DNA from: Candidatus Latescibacterota bacterium | GTDB taxonomy: Bacteria; Latescibacterota; UBA2968 | DNA length: 36,156 nucleotides | Assembly: GCA_022824945.1 (NCBI GenBank) | Contig: JAJDYX010000042.1 | Coordinates: 1-36,156, forward strand | Direction of reading: 5' to 3' | Shown: one piece after another, positions 8,561 to 16,402 of the stretch | How the letters are laid out: each line of letters opens with the position of its first letter | How positions within the stretch are numbered: position 1 is the first letter of the stretch | Program-made: the position numbers and the translations under genes | Notes under the pieces: model-generated | Database searches by the model: none | The model's input: the letters and a program-made list of their open reading frames with translations, nothing else | Told to the model about the DNA's origin: nothing

Positions 8561-9553
8561 CTATTTTATGTAAACAACGGTTTCGGTGTCGAGCGATTCA
8601 ATGGCTGCTGCGATGACTTTTTGTGCGGCAAGGCCTTCTTCGCCCGAGCCGTCGATGTCTTCGGGTGCAACGCCGTCGCTGACCTGACGGAGAAATGTGC
8701 CTATGCGGTCGCGGAAGGTGTCGATAAAGTCTCCAAATCCCCCAAAGGCCGGGTCTGTGTACACGGTTTTTTCGAGGTTGCCCGCAGGGTAGAGGGTGAG
8801 TTCGTGCCACATGTCTTCGAGGACGAAGCGACCGCCTGTTCCTGCGACTTCACAGCGTTCCATGGGGTGCCCGCGCTCGATATCGTAACTGCCCGTGAGC
8901 GAGCCAACTACGCCATTTTTAAAACGCATGTTGAACTGCGCGGTGGACCATATTTGACGCCCTGGTGCTTTGGTGGCGAAACACTGAACCGCTTCGATAT
9001 CGCCGCAGAAATAGCGCATGACGTCAATGGTGTGTGGGTGAAGTGCTTTGAGGTGATAATACGGCGAGCTTTCCGCCGGGTTCATGATCCACATCGCCAT
9101 GTTGATAAAGAGCAGATGGCCCAGGCGCCCTTCATTGACCCATTTTTTCGCAAGGCGAGCAGCAGGGGTAAAGCGGTGGTTGAGGTCAATGCCGTAGCAG
9201 ACGCCCATTTCTTTTGCTTTAGCGACCATTTCTTCGCCGTGTAAAATATTATTTGAGATGGGTTTTTCGCCAAGGACATGGCAGCCTGCTTCAAGGGCTT
9301 GCATCGTGGGCGCGTAGTGATCACTGCTGTATTCATAGCCGCCCGTGGCTACGCTTACCACATCGGGTTTGAGTTCTTCAAGCATTTTCGAAACGTTGTA
9401 AAAAGGGGCAATGCCCAGGCGTTGTGCGGTGGCATTGGCGCGCGTTTCGTCAATGTCGCATACGCCCACAAGTTGGGACAGCGGGTTTTCTACATAAATA
9501 TCAGCGTGCCGGTTGCCAATTGGTCCCAGCCCGATGACACATACACGTAGCAT
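8561..9553 (-). CDS. Gfo/Idh/MocA family oxidoreductase
   Basis: 330 aa from the ATG at 9553. This start is preferred over the ATG four codons upstream because GGAG stands 6 nt before it and the Rossmann strand follows at once (RVCVIGLGPIGNRHA, with an intact GxGxxG). The catalytic-lysine motif is GEKPIS, and the C-terminal half carries the usual HxxD-type region (ALHPHTIDVMRYF). First gene of the minus-strand pair, divergent from the sigma-region-4-like gene. Expected reaction: NAD(P)-dependent oxidation or reduction of a sugar or cyclitol. Confidence 0.88.
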   Translation of the reverse strand: MLRVCVIGLGPIGNRHADIYVENPLSQLVGVCDIDETRANATAQRLGIAPFYNVSKMLEELKPDVVSVATGGYEYSSDHYAPTMQALEAGCHVLGEKPISNNILHGEEMVAKAKEMGVCYGIDLNHRFTPAARLAKKWVNEGRLGHLLFINMAMWIMNPAESSPYYHLKALHPHTIDVMRYFCGDIEAVQCFATKAPGRQIWSTAQFNMRFKNGVVGSLTGSYDIERGHPMERCEVAGTGGRFVLEDMWHELTLYPAGNLEKTVYTDPAFGGFGDFIDTFRDRIGTFLRQVSDGVAPEDIDGSGEEGLAAQKVIAAAIESLDTETVVYIK

Positions 9554-9606
9554 AAGAGACTCCATATTTGGGATTGGTGCTCAATCGTCCAGTGTTTTGT
9601 CTTTTT

Positions 9607-9633
9607 ATTTAAGCATAAATTATTTTTCGTCAA
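9607..9633 (-). promoter_or_regulatory. Possible sigma70-type promoter for the 9553 oxidoreductase operon
   Basis: On the minus strand TTGACG (9633-9628) is followed after 15 nt by TTAAAT (9612-9607). The -35 is good, but the -10 and the spacing are poor. It lies in the AT-rich divergent gap, about 55 nt upstream of the start codon. Confidence 0.35.
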
Positions 9634-9783
9634 GATGTTTGCGAGGTGGGGTACAACTTTGATAGAAGTCCGGCTCCTGGTTTGCAATACGGTATTTTTC
9701 CTTGCCAAGTGAGAGTGAATCCGCTAAATTACGGCGTCCTGTCTTTCGAAATTTCACGAAGTTTATCATTTCTACAAAATGCT

Positions 9784-10164
9784 ATGAAGCGCGAAAGAAT
9801 ACATTATAACACGGTGCGCGAGATTTGTTTTTCGCCAGAAGATATCGCTCGCCTTTCCGATAATTTACAGGAAAATGGCGCGCCATGTCATATCAGCCAT
9901 TTAGTGCCCGGCGAGGCAGACCCCGTGCGTTTGGCACAGGTCAAAGACGTTATTGAGACGGTGCTGACGGGGCGGAAGTACGAGGTTTTGTTGCTGCGCT
10001 CACAGGGTAAGACTTTTACAGAAATCGCGCTGCTTTTAGAGATTTCAAAAAGTGCCGTGCAAAGCCACTACCGCATCGCTATAAGACGGGTGCAACGCGC
10101 TCTGGGTATAGAATCCGGGCAAAAGGTCAAACCCCCATCACCGTCGATGTATTCCATGGTTTAG
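9784..10164 (+). CDS. Small orphan protein with sigma-70 region 4-like / LuxR-like helix-turn-helix
   Basis: 126 aa from the ATG at 9784. The frame is open back to 9646, but the stretch before 9784 does not look coding. Residues about 64-105 (RKYEVLLLRSQGKTFTEIAL, then LLEISKSAVQSHYRIAIRRV) form a helix-turn-helix typical of sigma factor region 4 and of LuxR-type output domains. No region 2 or receiver domain is present, so it cannot act as a complete sigma factor. It may be a DNA-binding regulator or an anti-/co-sigma accessory. It is followed by an intrinsic terminator at 10189-10222 and so is probably monocistronic. The ribosome site is weak. Confidence 0.65.
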   Translation: MKRERIHYNTVREICFSPEDIARLSDNLQENGAPCHISHLVPGEADPVRLAQVKDVIETVLTGRKYEVLLLRSQGKTFTEIALLLEISKSAVQSHYRIAIRRVQRALGIESGQKVKPPSPSMYSMV

Positions 10165-10188
10165 TTTTTCTTTCTCTGTTTTGTCAAT

Positions 10189-10222
10189 CAGGTTCCGCTT
10201 TGTGCGCGACCTGTTTTTTTTT
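10189..10222 (+). terminator. Intrinsic terminator after the sigma-region-4-like gene
   Basis: Imperfect 10-bp arms (10189-10198 and 10204-10213; CAGGTTCCGC against GCGCGACCTG), a 5-nt loop, then nine T residues. Confidence 0.7.
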
Positions 10223-10252
10223 GCTCCAAGCCGCCAGTCCCTCGCCTTTTTC

Positions 10253-10280
10253 TTGTCTTTGTCTCATTCATGTGTATCTT
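10253..10280 (+). promoter_or_regulatory. Possible promoter for the VOC-family gene
   Basis: TTGTCT (10253-10258), 16 nt, TATCTT (10275-10280), about 55 nt before the start codon and just after a terminator. Moderate match only. Confidence 0.35.
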
Positions 10281-10334
10281 TTGTGGTCATTGAGGTTGTA
10301 AATCGCACTTTTTCATTTTTCAAAGGAGTTTACC

Positions 10335-10712
10335 ATGGCTGTATTTCTTCATACGCGCATTCGCGTGAGCGATTTGGACGAGTCGATCCAGTATTATTGC
10401 GATCACTTTGGTTTTGTGCTGAAGAGTCGTTCGGATAAGTCGCCAGCGGGCAATCAGATCTGCCACCTGGAATTGCCGGGCAACGAGCATACACTGGAAT
10501 TGACGTATTCCGATGATTACGAGTTGAATGTGCCCGAAGATTTGATGCACTTTGCGATCGGCGTGCCCGATTTGATTGCCTTTTGCGATGAGTTGGAGAA
10601 AAAGGGACTCGATATTTGGCCCGGCGATTGGCGAGAGACATTCCCCACGGGTCGCAAAATGGCGTTTGTCGATGATCCCGATGGGTATGAAATTGAGTTG
10701 TTGGAGAGGTAA
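10335..10712 (+). CDS. VOC / glyoxalase-fold metalloenzyme (glyoxalase I-like)
   Basis: 125 aa with the two beta-alpha-beta-beta-beta modules of the vicinal-oxygen-chelate fold. Four metal-ligand positions match glyoxalase I: His6, Glu55 (HTLELTYS), His72 (MHFAIGV) and Glu121 (DPDGYEIEL). The length and the DPDGYxIEL ending are close to lactoylglutathione lyase (methylglyoxal plus glutathione hemithioacetal to lactoylglutathione), but other VOC enzymes share this layout, so the substrate is open. GGAG lies 8 nt before the ATG. Confidence 0.85.
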   Translation: MAVFLHTRIRVSDLDESIQYYCDHFGFVLKSRSDKSPAGNQICHLELPGNEHTLELTYSDDYELNVPEDLMHFAIGVPDLIAFCDELEKKGLDIWPGDWRETFPTGRKMAFVDDPDGYEIELLER

Positions 10713-10714
10713 GT

Positions 10715-10762
10715 CTTGAGGGATTGCTCGAACGAAATAGGGTAGTCCCTTAAGTTATTTTA
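10715..10762 (+). terminator. Possible terminator after the VOC gene
   Basis: Imperfect 11-bp arms (10715-10725 CTTGAGGGATT; 10744-10754 AGTCCCTTAAG; nine pairs) followed by TTATTTTA. It marks the left edge of the AT-rich accessory block. Confidence 0.45.
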
Positions 10763-10816
10763 TGCTCGGTAGATGCTTTCAACGGAGTAATCCACATTAG
10801 TAGGTGAAAACTGTTT

Positions 10817-12226
10817 ATGGACTCAAATCAAAAAAAGAAAATAAAGAAGCTTGCGAATGAGTTCTTCCAAGCTGTGCGGGAATATTATGATCAAGAGCTA
10901 TTTACCGAGATATGCAAAATATTGAGCACACCTCCAGAAGGTTCTTTCCGAATTCAAGGTCCTTTTTTGGTTGACGACAGTGTCGAAAAAAAAGAAAACA
11001 TACTTGTCAGGCAATGCGTTCGTTCATTAGGAGTTGAACTTGGTAGTGATGAGGAGATAGAGGAACTTGTTTGGGATCTTTTTTGGCAAAGCTTCTCGGA
11101 TACGAACTCAATCTCGAATATATCTGAAAGTGCTAAGCAATTTGCTGAGCACTTTGTAGATGCTATTTCTAGATATGAACAGCGCAGCTATGGATATTTG
11201 GCTCCAAACTTTGTAATTGAATTCAGTGATCGGGCACAGAAAATTGTCATTGGTCCTGTAGTAGTAATTCAAAAGGAGTATTTTTTAGCAGAGCAAAATA
11301 AAATATCAAAAGATAAAACAATATGGCAAGGGGCCATTGTTGTACCCTCAGAAATTGGAGTTAGAATGAAAATCAATTTCTCAATTTCTGATGCCCATAT
11401 CTTATTGGGACGCCCTCAATCATGTTGGCATATTTCGTCTATTAAAGCTGCACGCCGAAATGCTGAGGAAAAAGCTATCTGGTTGATCAACATTGCAATA
11501 AGTTTTCTTCGACTCTGCTATCCAAATACTAAAGAAAAAAAGTATCCTCAAGTCGGTGACATTGAAGAGATGCCTCTTATTGAGCCAAAACAATTTTGGT
11601 TTGGTATAGAAGAGAAAGGGATTGTGCTCGACAGAATTGACAAAGAAGATGAACCAACTAACCGACCAATCGGTTCTGGAGGATTCACTACTCCTGTTAG
11701 TTCGTCATTTAGTAGAATACCCTGTACATATCTTGTTGATGATACAGTAGTCAGAGTGACCGAAGACCAGAAATTCAAGGAGCGGGCACATGTGATTTTT
11801 AATCCTTCTAAAAAAAGTTTAGCAGAGCGTTTCGGTCAGGGACTTGGTTGGCTTTCCCGTGGACGCCAGACGGCAGATCGTGCAGAGCAATTTCTGTTCT
11901 TCTTTACAGCGATTGAAGCCTTGTTGTCCAGCAATGATAAGAGTGCGCCGGTTGTTCAAACGATATCTCGACATGCGGCAACGATTCTCCACACCGACCC
12001 GCTGGAACGTGCGAATTTTGCGGGTCAACTTCGCTCACTTTATGAAGTCCGTTCGGCACTGGTGCATGCAGGAAAACGTGACGTTTCGCAGAAGCAAACT
12101 ATGGAAGCGCAAAGGATAGCAGAAGAACTTTACAAAGCCGTGATGGAAAATTATTCATTAGATAGTAAGTTTAATGACTTCCAAGAATCTCTTTCAAAAG
12201 CCAGCTACGGATCGCCGTGGCCTTGA
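10817..12226 (+). CDS. Large protein with C-terminal HEPN-like domain (ApeA/Abi-like candidate)
   Basis: 469 aa, not confidently assigned to a named family. The first about 370 residues are charged and soluble with no motif I recognise. The C-terminal about 100 residues are helical and contain QTADRAEQFLFFFTAIEAL followed by YEVRSALVHAG, in which R412-x4-H417 matches the HEPN RNase motif Rx4-6H; this layout recalls the ApeA-like HEPN proteins. HEPN domains are common in abortive-infection, CRISPR accessory and toxin systems, where the R...H pair cleaves RNA. The gene is visibly AT-richer than both neighbours, has a weak ribosome site, and adjoins two toxin-antitoxin-type modules, consistent with horizontal acquisition as a defence gene. 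That role is inferred. Confidence 0.7.
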   Translation: MDSNQKKKIKKLANEFFQAVREYYDQELFTEICKILSTPPEGSFRIQGPFLVDDSVEKKENILVRQCVRSLGVELGSDEEIEELVWDLFWQSFSDTNSISNISESAKQFAEHFVDAISRYEQRSYGYLAPNFVIEFSDRAQKIVIGPVVVIQKEYFLAEQNKISKDKTIWQGAIVVPSEIGVRMKINFSISDAHILLGRPQSCWHISSIKAARRNAEEKAIWLINIAISFLRLCYPNTKEKKYPQVGDIEEMPLIEPKQFWFGIEEKGIVLDRIDKEDEPTNRPIGSGGFTTPVSSSFSRIPCTYLVDDTVVRVTEDQKFKERAHVIFNPSKKSLAERFGQGLGWLSRGRQTADRAEQFLFFFTAIEALLSSNDKSAPVVQTISRHAATILHTDPLERANFAGQLRSLYEVRSALVHAGKRDVSQKQTMEAQRIAEELYKAVMENYSLDSKFNDFQESLSKASYGSPWP

Positions 12227-12406
12227 TCAATTGCAAGTAGAACGATTTGATCTTTACAGTGAATTTGGATATTATGCGTTGGACTATCCTTCTAAAACTA
12301 TCCCAGTCTGATGGTGGCAAAATACATTTGTGGGACTTTCTATTCATCCAGATAAACAAATCAAATCGGCAATCCTTGGATAGCTTAGTCAATCAGGGAG
12401 AATGGT

Positions 12407-12658
12407 ATGGTAACGGTTACTTTTAAACTGCCAGAAGATGTGCTTTCGTCGGTGCAGAAAGACCCCGATCATTTCACTCAAGAATTGCGTTTGGCTGCTG
12501 CTGTGAAATGGTACGAGATGGGAGAGGTTTCCCAAAGCAGGGCGGCTGAGATTGCGGGACTATCCCGCAGTGAGTTCATAGAGGCATTGGGCCGATTTGA
12601 GGTTCCAGTATTCCAATACAGCGTGGACGAAATCGCAGAGGAAGTAAACCGTGAGTGA
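12407..12658 (+). CDS. UPF0175 family antitoxin
   Basis: 83 aa with the UPF0175 pattern: an N-terminal strand for dimerisation (MVTVTFKLPEDVL), then a helical DNA-binding half including LRLAAAVKWYEMGEVSQSRA and EIAGLSRSEFIEAL. It overlaps the downstream DUF3368 PIN-like gene by 8 nt, the standard arrangement for this antitoxin/toxin pair. GGGAG stands 6 nt before the ATG. Expected to neutralise the PIN toxin and repress its own promoter. Confidence 0.88.
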   Translation: MVTVTFKLPEDVLSSVQKDPDHFTQELRLAAAVKWYEMGEVSQSRAAEIAGLSRSEFIEALGRFEVPVFQYSVDEIAEEVNRE

Positions 12659-13145
12659 AGGTTGGGTGCTCGATGCCTCGCCGATCATTACCCTTGCCAA
12701 AGTTGGTCATCTGGACTTGCTTTTGGAAGTGGCACCCGATATAGGTATTCCACTGGCAGTTTTTAGAGAAATCACGGCAGGTTCAGAGGATGATCCTGGG
12801 CGTCGTGCCCTGGAAAGTGGATGGGGCAAAAGGTTGGGTGGTGGATCTCGTATCCATCCCGAAGTCCTGGGCTGGAGTCTGGGGGCAGGAGAGACCGAGG
12901 TGCTTTCCGTTGCTCTGGAAAAAACTGGCTGGACAGCCGTTATAGATGACGCTACTGCTCGGGCATGTGCCCGTTCACTGAGTGTACCCGTTATTGGGAC
13001 GCTCGGGGTTGTACTTCGTGCGAAAAGACGGGGACTGGTTACATCAGCATCTGAAATTATCCGAGAGTTGCGCTATGCAGGTCTATATCTCGACGATCAA
13101 TTCGTCCGAGCCGTGCTTAAACAGGTCGTTGGAGAGGATTGGTAA
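12651..13145 (+). CDS. DUF3368 PIN-like toxin (RNase)
   Basis: 164 aa. The PIN-like acidic residues are visible: Asp in WVLDASPIITLAKVG near the N-terminus, Glu in LGAGETEVLS, and Asp-Asp in AVIDDATARACA. The C-terminal half GTLGVVLRAKRRGL is typical of DUF3368. Members are predicted toxin ribonucleases that act with UPF0175 antitoxins; the 8-nt overlap with that gene supports a coupled pair. Confidence 0.86.
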   Translation: MSEGWVLDASPIITLAKVGHLDLLLEVAPDIGIPLAVFREITAGSEDDPGRRALESGWGKRLGGGSRIHPEVLGWSLGAGETEVLSVALEKTGWTAVIDDATARACARSLSVPVIGTLGVVLRAKRRGLVTSASEIIRELRYAGLYLDDQFVRAVLKQVVGEDW

Positions 13146-13178
13146 TAAGTAGCATTGGCAAATTAAGAGGGGTGTACA

Positions 13179-13406
13179 GTGCAGCACCGTCACTTGAATC
13201 ATCAACGTTTTACACTCGCCGCGATAGACGATGTGATTCGTCGTGGTCGTTGGGACGATTGGGCGGAGTTGCGTCGTGCGGCTCTTGAAGACCGTACTTT
13301 ATTCGACAAGATCGAACGTGTCTGCGCCCATTGCATTGCTGATCCATATGCTCAGCGTCATCATTTTTGGATGAACTATGTCAAAAAACACCGCGATACT
13401 TCCTGA
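13179..13406 (+). CDS. Small protein partnered with an AbiEii-like gene (putative antitoxin-like member)
   Basis: 75 aa starting at GTG 13179, with GAGGGG a few nt upstream. The sequence (FTLAAIDDVIRRGRWDDWAE, then IADPYAQRHHFWMNYV) matches, from recall, a conserved small protein that usually precedes a nucleotidyltransferase AbiEii/AbiGii-toxin-family gene. No DNA-binding motif is clear, so calling it an antitoxin rests on position only. Its 3' end overlaps the next gene by 29 nt. Confidence 0.6.
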   Translation: MQHRHLNHQRFTLAAIDDVIRRGRWDDWAELRRAALEDRTLFDKIERVCAHCIADPYAQRHHFWMNYVKKHRDTS

Positions 13407-13878
13407 ATGGGACCGTGTACTCGGTAGCCTCGACGGAATTGAGACGGGTGTGCGCCAACTGATCCGTAGCGAGCCTCTGGAAACGATGACGCTCCAACAT
13501 CAGGGTGAGCTGTTGACCATACCAACCCGAGCGGAAATACTTCGTATCAAAGGCGTGCTGATTCTCAAACGCAACGCGACCCGCGACTATCTCGACTTTG
13601 TCGCACTCGCACACCAGATGGACGACCAGGATGTAGCAGGGGCCATGCGACCTTTCGACAGGTTGTACCGCCAGGACAACGGGGAGTCCGCATTACAACA
13701 ATTACAGGTGCAACTCTCAAATCCCTTGCCCTACGACTTAGAGGATACGGAACTTTCCGAATACAAGGACCTTGCTGTGCAGTGGCATGACTGGAACGCG
13801 GTGACAGCGGTTTGCACCCATGTCGCGGTTGTTGTTTTTGATTATATATGCGATCAGAATGATTCGGTTCAGATCTGA
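13378..13878 (+). pseudogene. AbiEii-like nucleotidyltransferase-family protein lacking its catalytic core
   Basis: 166 aa, open and uninterrupted. The C-terminal part (EILRIKGVLILKRNATRDYL, then DFVALAHQM) is the recognisable C-terminal segment of AbiEii/AbiGii-toxin-like nucleotidyltransferases. In homologues as I recall them, the opening 'LPEWDRVL' is followed by roughly 85 residues holding the GG(T/S)x9-13DxD-type nucleotidyltransferase core before 'GSLDGIETGVRQLI'. Here the two segments are joined directly, so the core seems to be deleted in frame. It could be a decaying toxin or a retained regulatory fragment. Its start overlaps the 75-aa partner and its stop overlaps the GNAT start by 1 nt, so it sits in an operon. 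Confidence 0.55.
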
Positions 13879-14333
13879 TGTTACCCAATTTAACCGTGCG
13901 TCCGGCGCATGTTTCTGATAGAAATACACTTAACGAATTAGTGAAAACGATTGGGCCACAATGCGTTGTGGCGTTGTCCGGTGGGCGTGCAGCCATAGAT
14001 ACGGAACAGACGCTTTTGGCTATGCAGGGCGATTGTGTGATTGGGTTTGTGGCGTGGTTACAGGATGAGATGCAGGCTGTAGTTGTGGGGCTTGGGGTGC
14101 GTGACACGCATCGGCGCTTTGGTGTGGCAACGCAGTTGGTCAATGCGCTGACAGAGCATTTGCGGGAGTCGGGATTGCGGTTGTTGGAGGTGGTTGTGTC
14201 GTGCGATAGGGTGGGCGCGATGGTCGTTTTTGAATCAGTGGGGTTCAGGCGGCTGGGGCGCAGTGTCGCGGACTGCGTTACATTTGAATATCGCTTGTGG
14301 GGGCGCAGAAATCGGGCAGATGGATTTGCGTGA
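13878..14333 (+). CDS. GNAT family N-acetyltransferase
   Basis: 151 aa. The GNAT acetyl-CoA-binding motif A is seen as VVVGLGVRDTHRRFGVATQL (68-87), followed by ALTEHLRESG and the late ESVGFRRLGR segment typical of motif B. N-acetylation of a small molecule or protein N-terminus is expected; the acceptor is unknown. It begins 1 nt inside the stop of the AbiEii-like gene (TGATG), implying coupling, but may simply be a chromosomal gene at the edge of the accessory block. A 22-bp hairpin follows. Confidence 0.82.
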   Translation: MLPNLTVRPAHVSDRNTLNELVKTIGPQCVVALSGGRAAIDTEQTLLAMQGDCVIGFVAWLQDEMQAVVVGLGVRDTHRRFGVATQLVNALTEHLRESGLRLLEVVVSCDRVGAMVVFESVGFRRLGRSVADCVTFEYRLWGRRNRADGFA

Positions 14334-14346
14334 TCTGTTGTAAGCT

Positions 14347-14401
14347 ATAACAGGAGGTGAGAGATGCACTGTTGTCGGTTGCATCTTTTGCCTCCTGTTA
14401 T
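14347..14401. other. Long intergenic inverted repeat (22-bp stem, 11-nt loop)
   Basis: Arms at 14347-14368 and 14380-14401 pair along all 22 positions with only three G-T wobbles; the outer 11 pairs (ATAACAGGAGG) are perfect. The loop is 14369-14379. No clear T-run follows on either strand, so it is a weak terminator candidate and may be a regulatory or processing hairpin between the GNAT gene and the membrane-protein gene. Confidence 0.7.
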
Positions 14402-14441
14402 TAGTTTGGTGGCTCAGATAGGCGATTGAGAAAGGTGGATT

Positions 14442-16397
14442 ATGGCCGAATTACGAGCCTCATATACAACAGATGTGGCAACGCGCGAGGGTATCACGCT
14501 CAGGGCTGTTCTTTTTGGGTTGGTGATCGTGCTGTGGATTGCGTTTTGGAATACGCATGCCGAGTATATCGCCCATACATCGCGTATGAATATCAGCCAT
14601 TTCCCAATGGTATTGTTGTGTACCTATGTGCTGGTGGTGTTGCTGAATCAGTTGGTGCGGTGGATAATGCCCCGCTATGCGCTGTGTCAAACCGAGTTGC
14701 TGGTGGTATTGGCGATGGGGCTTTTGGGCGCGGCCATTCCCGCTTATGGTTTGACGAGTTTTTTCTTAGGCATGATTTCGGTGCCGCATTATCTGGCGAC
14801 GCCCGAAAATCAATGGTCGGAATTTGTCCATCCGCATTTGCCCGATTGGCTGGTGCCGAGCAATGAAGGCCACGCCATGCGATGGCTTTACGAGGGCCTG
14901 CCTGCGGGGCAGTCCATTCCCTGGGATGTGTGGGTTGTGCCGCTGTTCTGGTGGTTGAGCGTTGTTGCAGCCATTGTTCTAGCGTCTATCGCGCTTTCGA
15001 GTATGTTGCGAAAACAGTGGTCTGAGCACGAGCGCGTGGCTTATCCCGTGCTCGGTCCGCCCGTTGATCTGGCCTCAGCTGCCGACGCGCCAAAGCGAGA
15101 AGGCATTTTGTACAATCGGTTGTTCTGGATCGGATGCGGCCTGATTTTTTTTGTGAAGGCGTGGAATATTATGTCGTATTTCAACCCCGGTATTCCCATT
15201 ATCTGGTTGGGACAGCAGTGGTTTTATTTTGCCAGGTTTTATCCGCCACAGCATACAGGGGTGAATTTTTTTACGATTGGCTTTGCGTATTTTGCCAATG
15301 TGGATGTGTTGTTTTCCATTCTGGTATTTCATCTTTTATATCTCAATGAGATTGCTTTTTTTCGCAGAATTGGGTTCACATTGTCGGCCAAAACAGGTCC
15401 CGGCGATGCAGTGGCTGGTTTGCAAAGTGCCGGGGCATTTATCGCTCTGGTCTTCTGGACATTTTGGACGGCGCGGCTGCATTTGAAGGATGTGTTTCGC
15501 AAGGCTTTGTGGGGCGATGATGAGGTGGATGATTCGGGTGAGTTGATGTCACATCGCATGGCGGTTATTTCGCTTGGGATCAGCGTGTTGTTCTTGCTGT
15601 TGTGGTTGCGCACTATGGGATTGGAATGGAAATTTGCGTGTCTATTAACTTTGGGCTTGTTCATTGCTTATGTTGGGCTTGCCCGGGTGATTGCCGAAAC
15701 GGGTGTGGTGTATATGAGCATGCCGATCAACGAGGCCGGGTTCGCAGGTTTATTTTTTCATCCGGCTGATTATTCGGCGGGGGCGCGAACGTCTATCACG
15801 TTGTTTTCTGCCCTGCGTTGCCAGAGCAAGGCGATGTTTATGGTGCCTCTGGTTCACATTGCCAGGTTGGGTGAGTTGATTCAGCAGCAAAGGGGGCGTT
15901 TGTTGCTGGTCGTGCTTGTGACGCTTGTCGTCGGGATCGGTGGTACGATAATTCTGACGATTTTTTTGAGTTATACTTATGGTGCGTATAATTTTAATGA
16001 TCTTCCATTTACGCGCTATCCGCCGCGCGTGTACGACGCTCTGGTCAAAGCGTTAAAAGAAGTGCCCGAATACAAACCCGAACGCTATTTGTTTCTCGGT
16101 GCGGGGATGCTCATTTTTAGTGTTATGAGTGTTTTGCGGTATCGCTTTACATGGTGGCCTCTGCATCCTATGGGGATGATTGTGCCAGTGGGGCACGCAA
16201 TGCATTCGACGATGTCCATTTTGATAGCGTGGAGTGCCAAAGCAATTATTCTTCGCATTGGCGGGGCATCGCTTTATCAGCGTAGCAGGCCCTTTTTTGT
16301 CGGGATGCTGGTGGGGTATGGGCTTGCTGTGTTCACGTCCTATGTGGTGGATCAAATCTGGTTTCCCGGACGCGGGCATCACATGCATTCGTGGTAG
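14442..16397 (+). CDS. Large polytopic membrane protein, DUF6785/DUF6784-like
   Basis: 651 aa, very hydrophobic, with roughly a dozen predicted membrane segments spread over the whole length (for example TLRAVLFGLVIVLWIAFW near 20-37, MVLLCTYVLVVLLNQLV, LLVVLAMGLLGAAIPAYGL, and LLLVVLVTLVVGIGGTIILT near 490). Conserved-looking loops include EHERVAYPVLGPP and FLGAGMLIFSV. It resembles the DUF6785 family of Planctomycetes/Latescibacteria genomes, whose function is unknown; a transporter role is likely from topology. The flippase gene starts 5 nt after its stop, so the two are probably co-transcribed. Confidence 0.75.
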   Translation: MAELRASYTTDVATREGITLRAVLFGLVIVLWIAFWNTHAEYIAHTSRMNISHFPMVLLCTYVLVVLLNQLVRWIMPRYALCQTELLVVLAMGLLGAAIPAYGLTSFFLGMISVPHYLATPENQWSEFVHPHLPDWLVPSNEGHAMRWLYEGLPAGQSIPWDVWVVPLFWWLSVVAAIVLASIALSSMLRKQWSEHERVAYPVLGPPVDLASAADAPKREGILYNRLFWIGCGLIFFVKAWNIMSYFNPGIPIIWLGQQWFYFARFYPPQHTGVNFFTIGFAYFANVDVLFSILVFHLLYLNEIAFFRRIGFTLSAKTGPGDAVAGLQSAGAFIALVFWTFWTARLHLKDVFRKALWGDDEVDDSGELMSHRMAVISLGISVLFLLLWLRTMGLEWKFACLLTLGLFIAYVGLARVIAETGVVYMSMPINEAGFAGLFFHPADYSAGARTSITLFSALRCQSKAMFMVPLVHIARLGELIQQQRGRLLLVVLVTLVVGIGGTIILTIFLSYTYGAYNFNDLPFTRYPPRVYDALVKALKEVPEYKPERYLFLGAGMLIFSVMSVLRYRFTWWPLHPMGMIVPVGHAMHSTMSILIAWSAKAIILRIGGASLYQRSRPFFVGMLVGYGLAVFTSYVVDQIWFPGRGHHMHSW

Positions 16398-16402
16398 GGG
16401 TT

